34,792 nucleotides of DNA from Nocardia araoensis NBRC 100135 (GTDB lineage: Bacteria; Actinomycetota; Actinomycetes; Mycobacteriales; Mycobacteriaceae), in assembly GCF_000308435.1 (NCBI RefSeq), contig NZ_BAFR01000345.1, positions 1-34,792 of the forward strand, in the 5' to 3' direction. The translations under genes were made by a program, and so were the position numbers. Below the pieces are notes generated by a model that did not search any database, was not told where the DNA came from, and was given only the letters and a program-made list of their open reading frames with translations. Shown in pieces: positions 23,467 through 30,995 of the stretch (position 1 is its first letter; the number at the start of each line of letters is the position of its first letter).

Positions 23467-24797
23467 CCACCTTGGCGGGCACCGTGATCGGGGAGATCTC
23501 CCAGGTGCCGCCGCTGTACGTGCGCCGGGCGCTGACGGCCATGCGCAAGGCGCCCGTGCTGCCCGCCGCCGAGCGGTTCGCGGTGCTGGAGCGGGCGGCC
23601 GACCTGTTCACCGATGCCGAGATCGGCGGGCTCGGACCCGGCGAATACGCGCGACTGGTCAGCGTCGCCTCTGGGGTTCCGTTGGCCGTCGTGCGCCGGT
23701 CGGTGCAATGGGTCGCCGATGTGCTGCGCGAGCAGCGCGTCACCCTCGAACTCGCGATGCCGAAGGGCGCGGTGGCGGATTGGCAGGACCGGCGCACCCT
23801 CGCCGGCTGCGCCGTCTGGACGCGCAAGGGCGACCTGTTCACGGTGCACGCGGCCGGGAACACCCCGGCGGTGCACGGTTTGTGGCCGGAGGCGCTCGCG
23901 TTGGGCTACAAAGTGGCGGTGCGGCCGTCGACCAGGGAGCCGTTCACCGCTTTTCGGCTCGTCAGCGCACTGCGCATGGCGGGCTTGCCGCCGGAACTGG
24001 TCACGTTGCTGCCGACCGACTACGAGGCGGCCGACGTGCTGGTGGCGGAATCGGATTTCGCCATCGTCTACGGCGGGCAGGACGTGGTCGACAAGTACGG
24101 CGGCAGCGCGCGGGTGCTCACCCAGGGGCCGGGGCGCTCGAAGATCCTGGTGACCTCGGACGTGGACTGGCGGGCGAAGGTCGCGCTGATCGCCGAGTCG
24201 GTGAGCCACCTCGGCGGTACCGCCTGCACCTGCACCACCGCGGTGCTGGTCGAGGGTGATCCGGAACCGCTGGCGCGAGCACTCGCCGCGGAACTGGGCG
24301 CCATCCCGAGCTTGCCGCCCGAGCACCCGGACGCCGTCCTCACCGTGCAGCCCACCGAATCCGCGGCGGCGATGGACCGCTACCTGCATCGGGTCGCGGG
24401 CGACGCGCGCCCGCTGCTCGGCGGGCACACCATCGTGGACGAACTGTCGCCCGGCGCGGCGGTGCTGCGCCCCGCGGTGCACCTCGTCGCCAGCAGCGCC
24501 GCACCGCAGCTCGGCGTGGAACTCGCCTTCCCCTGCGTGTGGGTGGGGCCTTGGTCGCCCGCCGACGGCGTCGCCCCGTTGCGCGATTCGCTGGTTCTCA
24601 CGGCGATGACCGAGCGGCGCGAACTCATCGACGCGCTGTTGGACGAGCCGACGATCACCAACCTCTACCTGGGTGACAATCCGACCACTTGGCTGCGTCC
24701 CGGGGTCCCGCACGACTCCTATCTCGGCGAGTTCCTGATGCGGACCAAGGGAATGATCCGTTCGGTGGCGACCGGACCGCGCATACCGGTCGGCTAG
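23394..24797 (+). CDS. LuxC/aldehyde-dehydrogenase-like acyl reductase
   Basis: A 467-residue protein of the aldehyde dehydrogenase superfamily, closest in layout to LuxC-type acyl reductases. The nucleotide-binding part contains HAAGNTPAVHGLWPEALALGYKVAVRPSTREP (about 152-183), and the probable nucleophile is Cys278 in GGTACTC (Cys280 is an alternative). It should reduce an activated acyl group to an aldehyde with NAD(P)H. The ATG lies inside the end of the acid-activating gene (73-base overlap) with a GAGGGGG RBS, so the two are coupled and likely one functional unit. Its stop shares bases with the stop of the convergent PAS-ANTAR gene (CTAG). Confidence 0.82.
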   Translation: MGEFVHIDALGPRGSYRARDRKPLTTLAGTVIGEISQVPPLYVRRALTAMRKAPVLPAAERFAVLERAADLFTDAEIGGLGPGEYARLVSVASGVPLAVVRRSVQWVADVLREQRVTLELAMPKGAVADWQDRRTLAGCAVWTRKGDLFTVHAAGNTPAVHGLWPEALALGYKVAVRPSTREPFTAFRLVSALRMAGLPPELVTLLPTDYEAADVLVAESDFAIVYGGQDVVDKYGGSARVLTQGPGRSKILVTSDVDWRAKVALIAESVSHLGGTACTCTTAVLVEGDPEPLARALAAELGAIPSLPPEHPDAVLTVQPTESAAAMDRYLHRVAGDARPLLGGHTIVDELSPGAAVLRPAVHLVASSAAPQLGVELAFPCVWVGPWSPADGVAPLRDSLVLTAMTERRELIDALLDEPTITNLYLGDNPTTWLRPGVPHDSYLGEFLMRTKGMIRSVATGPRIPVG

Positions 24798-25477
24798 TCC
24801 GCGACGGGTTCCAGGGGCGGCACCCGGCGGTGCAGGGTCAGCAGGAGATGGTCGAAGCGGGTGCGCTGCTGAACCAGCGCACCACCCATCGCCACGACGT
24901 CGGCGACGAGTTGCTCGGCCAGCGTGCGGATCTTGATGTTGGTCTCCTGCGAGCGCCAGCGCAGCACCCGGAACGCCTGATCGGCGTTGACGCCGTAGAC
25001 GAACATCACCACGCCCTTGGCCTGTTCGATCACCGCGCGGGCGTCGATCACGTCCGGTAGCAGGTCGTCCAGGGCCTCTTGCCGGTTGTCCTCGAGCGTG
25101 TCGGTGACATCGATGAGGTAACCGGCGGAACCCACCACGGCGCCCTGCTCGTCCAACAGCTGGTCGCCGATGACGATGACGTCGTGCATCTGGTCATCGG
25201 TGTCGATGATCCGGTGGCGGGTGCAGAACGGGGAGGCGGTCTCGATGGCGTCGGCGAGCGCCTCGGCGACCCGCTCGCGGTCGTCGGGGTGCAAGTGGTT
25301 CTGCAGGAGTTCGGTGGACGGCTCGACTTCTTCCGGTGCGTACCCGTAGATCGCGGCGGCGTCGTCGGACCATTCCCACCGCTGGTCTGCGAACCAGAAG
25401 CGAAAGCTGCCGATATCGGGGCAACCGCCGAGCATCTTGCGCGCAGTCTCCTGCTCGCACTGTCCGATCTCCGTCAC
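24794..25477 (-). CDS. PAS-ANTAR regulatory protein
   Basis: A protein of about 227 residues with a PAS sensor fold (roughly 22-127: FRFWFADQRWEWSDDAAAIYGY, HLHPDDRERV, GSAGYLIDVT) followed by an ANTAR RNA-binding domain (about 135-195: ARAVIEQAKGVVM, the AFRVLRWRSQETNIK segment). ANTAR proteins bind paired hexaloop RNA hairpins and block transcription termination. The start is uncertain. GTG 25477 fits the domain start, and CATACT ending 6 bases upstream could be a -10 for a leaderless transcript. ATG 25528 or 25687 would add a low-complexity proline-rich leader. Its RNA targets are not visible here. Confidence 0.85.
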   Translation of the reverse strand: MTEIGQCEQETARKMLGGCPDIGSFRFWFADQRWEWSDDAAAIYGYAPEEVEPSTELLQNHLHPDDRERVAEALADAIETASPFCTRHRIIDTDDQMHDVIVIGDQLLDEQGAVVGSAGYLIDVTDTLEDNRQEALDDLLPDVIDARAVIEQAKGVVMFVYGVNADQAFRVLRWRSQETNIKIRTLAEQLVADVVAMGGALVQQRTRFDHLLLTLHRRVPPLEPVAD

Positions 25478-25675
25478 CGGTCCAGTATGGCCCGGAAGCA
25501 AGGGCTGGTCAGACGGGAGGGATGGCATGGAGGGCCGGACCGGGTGCCCGGCGGGGAACGGCGCGCCGTCCGGGGGGAGGCGAAAGTGAAACGGATACGG
25601 TCGCAAACTCCGATGTCGGCGGCTGCGAACCGGCGCCGCGCGCTGCGTCGCACCGGGAGCTGCCATCGAGAATTC

Positions 25676-25688
25676 GATGTCTGACATC
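25676..25688. promoter_or_regulatory. Short palindrome upstream of the PfpI-like gene
   Basis: GATGTCTGACATC has perfect 6-bp arms around a single T. It lies in the 381-base gap (25478-25858) between the divergent PAS-ANTAR and DJ-1/PfpI genes, where I see no gene. It may be an operator for either; no regulator is adjacent apart from the ANTAR protein, which binds RNA. Confidence 0.3.
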
Positions 25689-25858
25689 AGTCATCTTATT
25701 GGCATCCTGCGGTGCCGTACGGCTAGTTTCGACAGTGTCGTCGCTGACGATCCAGGCGCGCGGGAACGGTTCGTCCCGGTAGCGCTCGGGCCGGCGCGAC
25801 AGGACTCGATGACGCGAACCCCTCCCGAGCGGGTTCCGGACGACGGAGACAACACACC

Positions 25859-26554
25859 ATGTCGAAGATCCTTTTCGTGATGACCGGAGTCGACCACTGG
25901 ACGCTGGCCGACGGGACCGAGCACCCGACCGGCTTCTGGGCCGAGGAATTCGTGGTGCCCTTCGAAAAGCTCAAAGGGGCGGGCCACGAGATCGTGGTGG
26001 CCACACCCGGTGGCGTCGTGCCGAGTGTGGACAAGAGCAGTCTCGCGCCCGAGGTCAACGGTGGCCAGGAGACCGCCGACCATCGAGCGCGGGTGATCGG
26101 CACGAGCGCCGAGCTGAACAACCCCGTCGACTTGGCGAAAGTGGACTTGGCCGACTACGCGGCGGTGTTCTACCCCGGCGGGCACGGGCCGATGGAGGAT
26201 CTCGCCGTCGACGGCGACTCCGGTCGGCTGCTCGCCGCCGTCCTGGCCTCCGGCAAGCCGCTGGCGGTGGTGTGCCATGCGCCCGCGGCTCTGCTCGCCG
26301 CCACGGGCGAGGATGGCGCGAACCTGTTCGCCGGCTATGCCTTGACCGGGTTCACCAATGCCGAAGAGACGCAGGCGGGTTTCGCCGGCAAGGCCCGATG
26401 GTTGCTGCAGGATCGGCTAGTCGAAATCGGCGCCGACTTCCGGGAAGCCGAGCCGTGGACCCCGAACGTGGTGGTGGACCGCACGCTGATCACCGGCCAG
26501 AATCCGGCCTCCTCCGCGGGTGTGGCCGACGAACTGCTGAAAACGCTGGGCTGA
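25859..26554 (+). CDS. DJ-1/PfpI family protein (Hsp31-like)
   Basis: A 231-residue type-1 glutamine-amidotransferase-fold protein of the DJ-1/PfpI group. Cys139-His140 (VVCHAP) form the nucleophile elbow, with Glu29/Glu30 (WAEE) near the active site and the FYPGGHGPMEDL loop of Hsp31-type members. Such proteins act as glyoxalase III, deglycase-like enzymes or chaperones against reactive carbonyl stress; which one applies here is not settled. GGAGA precedes the ATG. Its stop coincides with the point where homology of the antisense phosphodiesterase remnant breaks off. Confidence 0.92.
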   Translation: MSKILFVMTGVDHWTLADGTEHPTGFWAEEFVVPFEKLKGAGHEIVVATPGGVVPSVDKSSLAPEVNGGQETADHRARVIGTSAELNNPVDLAKVDLADYAAVFYPGGHGPMEDLAVDGDSGRLLAAVLASGKPLAVVCHAPAALLAATGEDGANLFAGYALTGFTNAEETQAGFAGKARWLLQDRLVEIGADFREAEPWTPNVVVDRTLITGQNPASSAGVADELLKTLG

Positions 26555-27125
26555 CCACCCGCATGCCGTCGCGGTGCGCGGCGCGGACGAGTTCGAGCGT
26601 GGTGAAAGGCCGGTAGTCCGCGTCGGTGACGGTGCCGTTCTGGGGAGTGCCGTGCACCGGGGAGACCGCTGCCGCACCGGTGGCCGCCGCGGCCGCGACG
26701 TATTTCTCCTGCAACGATCCCGGGAAGTCGTCGATATCCATGCCGCCGAGCCACGGTGAGCCGCCGGGTTCTCCGGCCTGCAACTTCGGCTGGCCGTCGG
26801 TCAACGCGACGGTCGGCAGGTCGGGAGCCACCTCGCGCAGGCGCGTCAAGGCGCCGAAGTCGAAGCTCTGGACGGTGACCTGCCGCTCGATTCCCGCCCG
26901 GCGGATCTCCGCGACCACGACGTCCACGAACTGCTCGCGCGGCGCGGTCTGTTCCGGTGCGGCGGCCTCCACCTTGGTTTCGATGTTCAGCATCACCTGA
27001 TCGGCGCAATACGCGCGCACCAGATCGAATACCTCGGCCAGCAAGGGCATTCGCGTTCCCGGAGCCCTGCGTTGCTCCGGGTGGTCCGCGGACGGCACCG
27101 AGCCGCAGTCGATCGTCCGCACCTG
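26553..27125 (-). pseudogene. Glycerophosphodiester phosphodiesterase remnant
   Basis: The minus-strand frame carries a recognisable middle part of a secreted-type GDPD: RTIDCG, then MPLLAEVFDLVRAYCADQVMLNIETKVE, VTVQSFDF, GSPWLGGMD, and TLELVRAAHRDGMRVV. The N-terminal third with the catalytic HRG, ExD and HD residues is absent; upstream codons are unrelated. At the other end homology stops at GMRVV, where PWT and the TDYP segment should follow. That break falls on the stop codon of the DJ-1/PfpI gene. With both ends missing it should be inactive. An open frame still runs through it, so decay is recent or selection on the strand is weak. Confidence 0.7.
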
Positions 27126-27275
27126 AGCCAGCAGTCCCGCCACCACGCCCGCCGCGCACATCCGCCGCATCACTTCATCGTGCCGCCGTCCGATCGCTTC
27201 CGGGTGAAGAAGCGGTGAACGGGCCGGCGTCACCGCCCTCGGGTACGGCCGCGGATCGGCGTCATTTCCGACGTG

Positions 27276-27305
27276 TTGACAAAGCCCTGCCCTCTTCCCT
27301 AATCT
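27276..27305 (+). promoter_or_regulatory. Promoter of the SgcJ-like/SDR cassette
   Basis: A consensus TTGACA (27276-27281) is followed after 18 bases by TAATCT (27300-27305). This is one of the best sigma-70-type promoters in the window. It lies about 75 bases before the first gene of the cassette. Confidence 0.65.
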
Positions 27306-27351
27306 CTTCGTCAACGAAGAAACATCTTCGAAGACGAAGAATCTTCGAAGC
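27305..27351 (+). promoter_or_regulatory. Tandem operator repeats
   Basis: Two 16-bp inverted repeats of the form TCTTCG-N4-CGAAGA, TCTTCGTCAACGAAGA (27305-27320) and TCTTCGAAGACGAAGA (27325-27340), start exactly 20 bases apart. A third partial copy, TCTTCGAAG, starts at 27342. They begin at the -10 element and cover the transcription start, where a bound repressor would block the promoter. Confidence 0.65.
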
Positions 27352-27378
27352 AGTGAATGCTAGGGAAGGGTTTTCGCC

Positions 27379-28017
27379 ATGACGTCGACTGACGCCGACA
27401 CCGAATCGACCACACCGCGGAGAACGCGACGGCGCACCGTGGGCAGAGCCGTGGGTGTCGCCGCGCTGACGCTCGGCATCGGCATCGGCGGTGGATATCT
27501 GTGGCTGGACCGGACGTCGGACGTCCGCAGTACCGGCGTCGCCGAATGCCTGGACGTCGTCCCCGACGGCGGCAGCGCCGAGGACCTGCGAGCCGTGTGC
27601 GCGACCATCGCCGCCATGACCGCGGCCTGGGACCGCAACGACGCCGACGCGTTCGGCGCGACCTTCACCGAGAACGCCACGTACACCACCTTTCTGGGCA
27701 CCCACTATGCGGGCCGCGGCGATCTGACCGAGGCGCATCGTGCCCTCTTCGCGGGATTCCTGAAGGGCACCGAGCTCGCCGACTCCTTCCTCGGAGTGCG
27801 TTTCTTCGGTGCCGACGTCGCGATCGTCACCAGCCGTGGCGACCGCTACGAGGACCACCGCCCGGCGGAGTTGTCCAAGACGCAGACCTACACGCTGGTG
27901 CGCGAGGCCGACGGGCGCTGGCGGATCGCGAGTTTCCACAACACCCAGCGGCGACCGGCCATGGAGCGCGTCTCCTTCCTGTTCGACCCGGCGACGAAGC
28001 CGAAGGCCGAACGGTGA
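27379..28017 (+). CDS. Membrane-anchored SgcJ/EcaC-like NTF2-fold protein
   Basis: A 212-residue protein with a basic N-terminus (RRTRRR at 14-19), one hydrophobic segment (about 22-43, VGRAVGVAALTLGIGIGGGYLWL) and a SgcJ/EcaC-type NTF2-like domain (about 68-205). The short basic region before the helix suggests an N-in anchor with the domain outside the cytoplasmic membrane; it could also be an uncleaved signal. The domain is clearly paralogous to the third gene of the cassette (shared ...HRALF..FLKGT..., ...FFGAD.AIV..RG..., W.RIA...TQR.P.ME.VSF). First gene of a three-gene operon; its stop overlaps the next GTG. AGGGAAGGG precedes the ATG. Function unknown. Confidence 0.85.
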   Translation: MTSTDADTESTTPRRTRRRTVGRAVGVAALTLGIGIGGGYLWLDRTSDVRSTGVAECLDVVPDGGSAEDLRAVCATIAAMTAAWDRNDADAFGATFTENATYTTFLGTHYAGRGDLTEAHRALFAGFLKGTELADSFLGVRFFGADVAIVTSRGDRYEDHRPAELSKTQTYTLVREADGRWRIASFHNTQRRPAMERVSFLFDPATKPKAER

Positions 28018-28733
28018 GAGCGCTGGTGACCGGGGCCAGTGCGGGCATCGGGCGCGCCTTCGCGAAATCGCTCGCCGAACAGGGCTATTCGGTGACCGCG
28101 GTAGCACGCGGTGTCGATGGCCTGGCGGCGTTGATCGCCGAACTCGGCGACGGGCACGACCATCTCGCCGCCGACCTCGGGACCGAAGAAGGGCTGCGGT
28201 CGGTCACGCAACGGCTTCGCGGCGGCGGTTACACGCTGCTGGTCAACAGTGCCGGGACCGCCACGCACGGCGAATTCACCGCGGTCGGGCTCGAAGCGTC
28301 GATCGCCACTCTCGACGTGAACTGCCGGGCGGTGGTCGTGCTTGCCCACGCTTTCCTCGACGCGGCCGAGCCGGGCAGCGTCCTGGTGAACGTGTCCTCC
28401 ACTCTCGGCCACACGCCGAAACCCGGCCTCGCGGTCTACAGCGCGACCAAGGCGTTCGTCACAGCCTTGTCCGAGACGCTGTGGCACGAACAGCGAGCAC
28501 GCGGGGTGCGGGTTCTCGCCCTGTGTCCAGGCGTCACCGCCACCGCCTCGCAGACGGCAGCCGGCGTGCCGCACTGGCTGGTCCAGACACCCGAGCAGGT
28601 GGTGGACCGGGCGCGAAAAGCATTGTCCGACGGATCCGATGCCGTCGTCTTCACCAGCCCGATCAACCGGGCACTCACCGCCGCGTTGCGGCTGTTTCCC
28701 CGCCGGGCCGCCCTGGCCCTGCTGGCCGACTGA
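28014..28733 (+). CDS. SDR family NAD(P)-dependent oxidoreductase
   Basis: A 239-residue classical SDR. The cofactor motif is GASAGIG (7-13), NSAG is at 78-81, the catalytic Ser at 128/129 (VSST), and the pair Tyr142-x3-Lys146. It begins with GTG overlapping the upstream stop (GTGA), and the next gene follows after 11 bases. The C-terminal end with NRALTAALRLFPRRAALALL resembles DltE/YqjQ-type SDRs that act on lipophilic substrates, but this is only a similarity of layout. Being sandwiched between two NTF2-like paralogs suggests that they bind or process the same substrate. Confidence 0.92.
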   Translation: MRALVTGASAGIGRAFAKSLAEQGYSVTAVARGVDGLAALIAELGDGHDHLAADLGTEEGLRSVTQRLRGGGYTLLVNSAGTATHGEFTAVGLEASIATLDVNCRAVVVLAHAFLDAAEPGSVLVNVSSTLGHTPKPGLAVYSATKAFVTALSETLWHEQRARGVRVLALCPGVTATASQTAAGVPHWLVQTPEQVVDRARKALSDGSDAVVFTSPINRALTAALRLFPRRAALALLAD

Positions 28734-28744
28734 AGGAGATCGAA

Positions 28745-29188
28745 ATGAACACCGGCACCGACACGGCCGCCATCCGCGCCCTCATCGAGCGCAGCAGGCA
28801 GGCATGGAATCGCGGCGACGGCGCCGCCTACGGCGCTTGCTTCACCGCCGACGCCACCGACATCACGTATGTCGGCACCGTCTACCACGGCGGCGAGGAG
28901 ATCGGCCGCGCGCACCAGGCGCTGTTCGACAGCTTCCTGAAGGGTACGCAGCTGACCGTCGACATCCTCGAAATCCGTTGCTACGGCGCTGATACCGCCG
29001 TCGTCGTGACACGCGGCGAATCCTCGAAGCGGCAGCCGGGCAAGCTCGGGAAGCTCGCCACGTACACCGTCGTCCGCGACACCGACGGGCAATGGCGCAT
29101 CGCGGCCGTGCAGAAGACCCAGCGCAAGCCGCTGATGGAAGCCGTGTCGTTCATGTCCCAGCCCGCCACCCGGCCCGCCGCGCACTGA
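28745..29188 (+). CDS. Soluble SgcJ/EcaC-like NTF2-fold protein
   Basis: A 147-residue single-domain SgcJ/EcaC-family protein, paralog of the first gene in the cassette but without its membrane segment. Shared landmarks include W.RGDG.AYGACFT, HQALFDSFLKGTQL and WRIAAVQKTQRKPLMEAVSFM. SgcJ-type proteins occur in enediyne biosynthesis and in many unrelated operons; the biochemical role is not established. AAGGAGA lies before the ATG. The N-terminus starts directly at the NTF2 helix (IRALIERSRQAW), so it is cytoplasmic. The two paralogs could form a hetero-oligomer, since this fold normally dimerises (inference). Confidence 0.88.
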   Translation: MNTGTDTAAIRALIERSRQAWNRGDGAAYGACFTADATDITYVGTVYHGGEEIGRAHQALFDSFLKGTQLTVDILEIRCYGADTAVVVTRGESSKRQPGKLGKLATYTVVRDTDGQWRIAAVQKTQRKPLMEAVSFMSQPATRPAAH

Positions 29189-29264
29189 TGGCCGCCTCGG
29201 GATCGCGGGCGCTACCGGCGGCGCCGGGTGGATGGTCGCCTTCCTACTGCACGGGCATACGCGT

Positions 29265-30026
29265 TCATGCACCCGCGTTCGTGCGAATCACCGGAACCGA
29301 GCGATCCACGCTGTAGGCATGCACGGCGGTGCAGACGGTGTGCTGTTCGGCGACCAGCGCGGTCACCGACCGCGATCGCAGTAGGTCATCGACGGCAGCA
29401 CGGTTTTCCGTGCCCAGTACGACCGCGGCGTGGTGGCGGTGCTGGACCGGATTGTCGTGGGCCACGCCGGGTGAGCTGTTCAACCAACGGCTCCAAGGCA
29501 GAAAGGCATAGGTGCGCAGGTCACCTACGCCGGCGTCGCGCAGTGCCCGTGCCATCCGCTCGTGCACGAATTCACGAAACACCGAGCTGCGGACTCCGCG
29601 GCGACGGCGGATCAGCAGCATGACATGATGCCCGCTGGCGTCGGCGAAACCGTCTGTCCACCAGCGTCCGTCGCCGGGCGGGGCGGCGTATCCGATCACG
29701 CGCTCGAAGACGTTCTGTTCGTCCAAGTACACCTCGCGGGCTCGGGTAGCCGTCATGAGGGTCGCGATCGTGCTGCGGAACCGGATCTCCGCGCATCCGT
29801 CCAGGCGTCGATGTTGGGGGACACGTGTCCCGACTCCGATGGTGGCCGGCCAGTACCCGTGGTCGGTGGTCGAGAAGTGCCGCTGGATGTACTCCACCAG
29901 GTTGGGTAGCTTCTCGACCTTGCGGGCATGGGCGCCGGCCCAGTATGCGGTGCTCACTTGCCGCGGCATGTCGGTGCGCAGCATGAGCGGCGCGAGCATG
30001 GAGGTGGTGCGAAGGGGAAAAGTCAT
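29265..30026 (-). CDS. EthD domain-containing protein
   Basis: A 253-residue protein with two similar halves of the dimeric alpha/beta-barrel type. The first has an EthD-like stretch (STAYWAGAHARKVEKLPNLVEYIQRHF, then DGCAEIRF and an ARxVYLDEQNVFERVIG segment); the second is more diverged. EthD-like proteins accompany oxygenases and degradative pathways and may bind or process an unstable intermediate; catalysis is unproven. It is the last gene of the aromatic-degradation operon, 30 bases after the fumarylacetoacetate-hydrolase-family gene. GGGAG lies 7 bases before the ATG. Confidence 0.75.
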   Translation of the reverse strand: MTFPLRTTSMLAPLMLRTDMPRQVSTAYWAGAHARKVEKLPNLVEYIQRHFSTTDHGYWPATIGVGTRVPQHRRLDGCAEIRFRSTIATLMTATRAREVYLDEQNVFERVIGYAAPPGDGRWWTDGFADASGHHVMLLIRRRRGVRSSVFREFVHERMARALRDAGVGDLRTYAFLPWSRWLNSSPGVAHDNPVQHRHHAAVVLGTENRAAVDDLLRSRSVTALVAEQHTVCTAVHAYSVDRSVPVIRTNAGA

Positions 30027-30056
30027 CGTCGACTCCCGGGCGTAGTGGTTGTCGGT

Positions 30057-30995
30057 TCAGGAATGCACGACGGTGTTGCGCTGTGGGCCGAGGTCGAGGG
30101 CGCCGTCGTCGGTGGCGACCGAGGCTTCGACGATGTCACCAGCCTTCAGATACTTGGGGTTCGCGGCTTGGCGCTTGAAGAACGCCTTCCACTTCACCGC
30201 GGGCGGCAGCAGCGACCCGATGATCTCGATCGGTTTGGGCGGGGCCGTGAGCGCGGTGCCGGCCGGGGTGCCGGTCAGCACCAGGTCTCCGGGGGCGAGA
30301 TCCTGGAAGCGGCTCAAAGCCTGCAGGGCCGGTAGCGGCCGGTAGATGATGTCGTCCCCGACGCGCATGTTCTGGCGCAGTTCACCGTTGACCCGCAGCC
30401 GCAGCCGCAGATCGCCGAAGCGGTCGAGCTCGTTTCCGGTGAGCACGGTCAGCCTCGGCCCGACAGGGGTGAAGGTGGGATAGGACTTGGCCTCGTAGAA
30501 TTGGGTCTGCGGAAGCTGGATGTCCCGGGCGGAGACGTCGTTGGTGACAACCAGCCCGGCGACGATCCCGGGCAGGTCGCTCGCGGTGATCGTTGTTCCC
30601 GCGGTGACGTGGCACCCGATGACCAGGCCGATTTCCACCTCGTAGTCGAGCAGTCGGACGTGGCCGGGTTTGACGATGTCACCGAAGGGACCGGTGATCG
30701 ATGCCGAGGACTTGCGGAAGAACGTGAGGGGGATGGTCTGCGGGTCCAAACCCGAATCCTTCACGTGCGAGCGGTAATTCGTCATCTGGGCGATCACCCG
30801 GCATGGGGTGGTCACCGGAGAGATCAGCTCGAGCGTGTCGGCCGCAACGGTTTCGCCGCTGGTGCGGGCGGTTTCGATTGCGACCCGGTCGGCCAGCAGC
30901 TCGCCCGTGGTGACTGCGGCGGTTTCGATTCGAGCGGCACCGGACCGGGTGCGGACCCACCAGGCGTCGGCGGTGCGCAGAACGGAGATGGTCAT
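30057..30995 (-). CDS. Fumarylacetoacetate hydrolase family protein
   Basis: A 312-residue FAH-fold enzyme that cleaves or hydrates a ring-fission product. Metal ligands are Glu119 and Glu121 (DYEVEIGLVIG) and Asp153 (TNDVSARDIQ); Lys170 (FYEAKSY) is the conserved lysine. The TGTPAGT motif lies near residue 240. Its ATG overlaps the upstream dioxygenase stop by four bases (ATGA), so it is translationally coupled. Following an extradiol dioxygenase it would most naturally act as a hydrolase, hydratase or isomerase on the semialdehyde or keto-acid product. It is longer than MhpD-type hydratases (about 270), so FAH-type C-C hydrolysis is the likelier class. Confidence 0.9.
   Translation of the reverse strand: MTISVLRTADAWWVRTRSGAARIETAAVTTGELLADRVAIETARTSGETVAADTLELISPVTTPCRVIAQMTNYRSHVKDSGLDPQTIPLTFFRKSSASITGPFGDIVKPGHVRLLDYEVEIGLVIGCHVTAGTTITASDLPGIVAGLVVTNDVSARDIQLPQTQFYEAKSYPTFTPVGPRLTVLTGNELDRFGDLRLRLRVNGELRQNMRVGDDIIYRPLPALQALSRFQDLAPGDLVLTGTPAGTALTAPPKPIEIIGSLLPPAVKWKAFFKRQAANPKYLKAGDIVEASVATDDGALDLGPQRNTVVHS

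Noticed and set aside
3453..24797. A bioluminescence (lux) system, given luciferase-like proteins and a LuxE/LuxC-like pair
   Set aside because: The LLM proteins belong to NtaA-type and general F420/FMN groups, not LuxA/LuxB. They are far from the LuxE/LuxC-like pair and on different transcripts.
26335..27159. Other overlapping minus-strand frames across the phosphodiesterase remnant as a separate gene
   Set aside because: Arg/Gly/Ala-rich shadow; only the frame with NIETKVE and VQSFDF shows family similarity.
29252..29275. CGGGCAT/ATGCACCCG imperfect hairpin at the end of the EthD gene as a terminator
   Set aside because: Short, bulged stem overlapping the stop codon, with no supporting tract; too weak to list.
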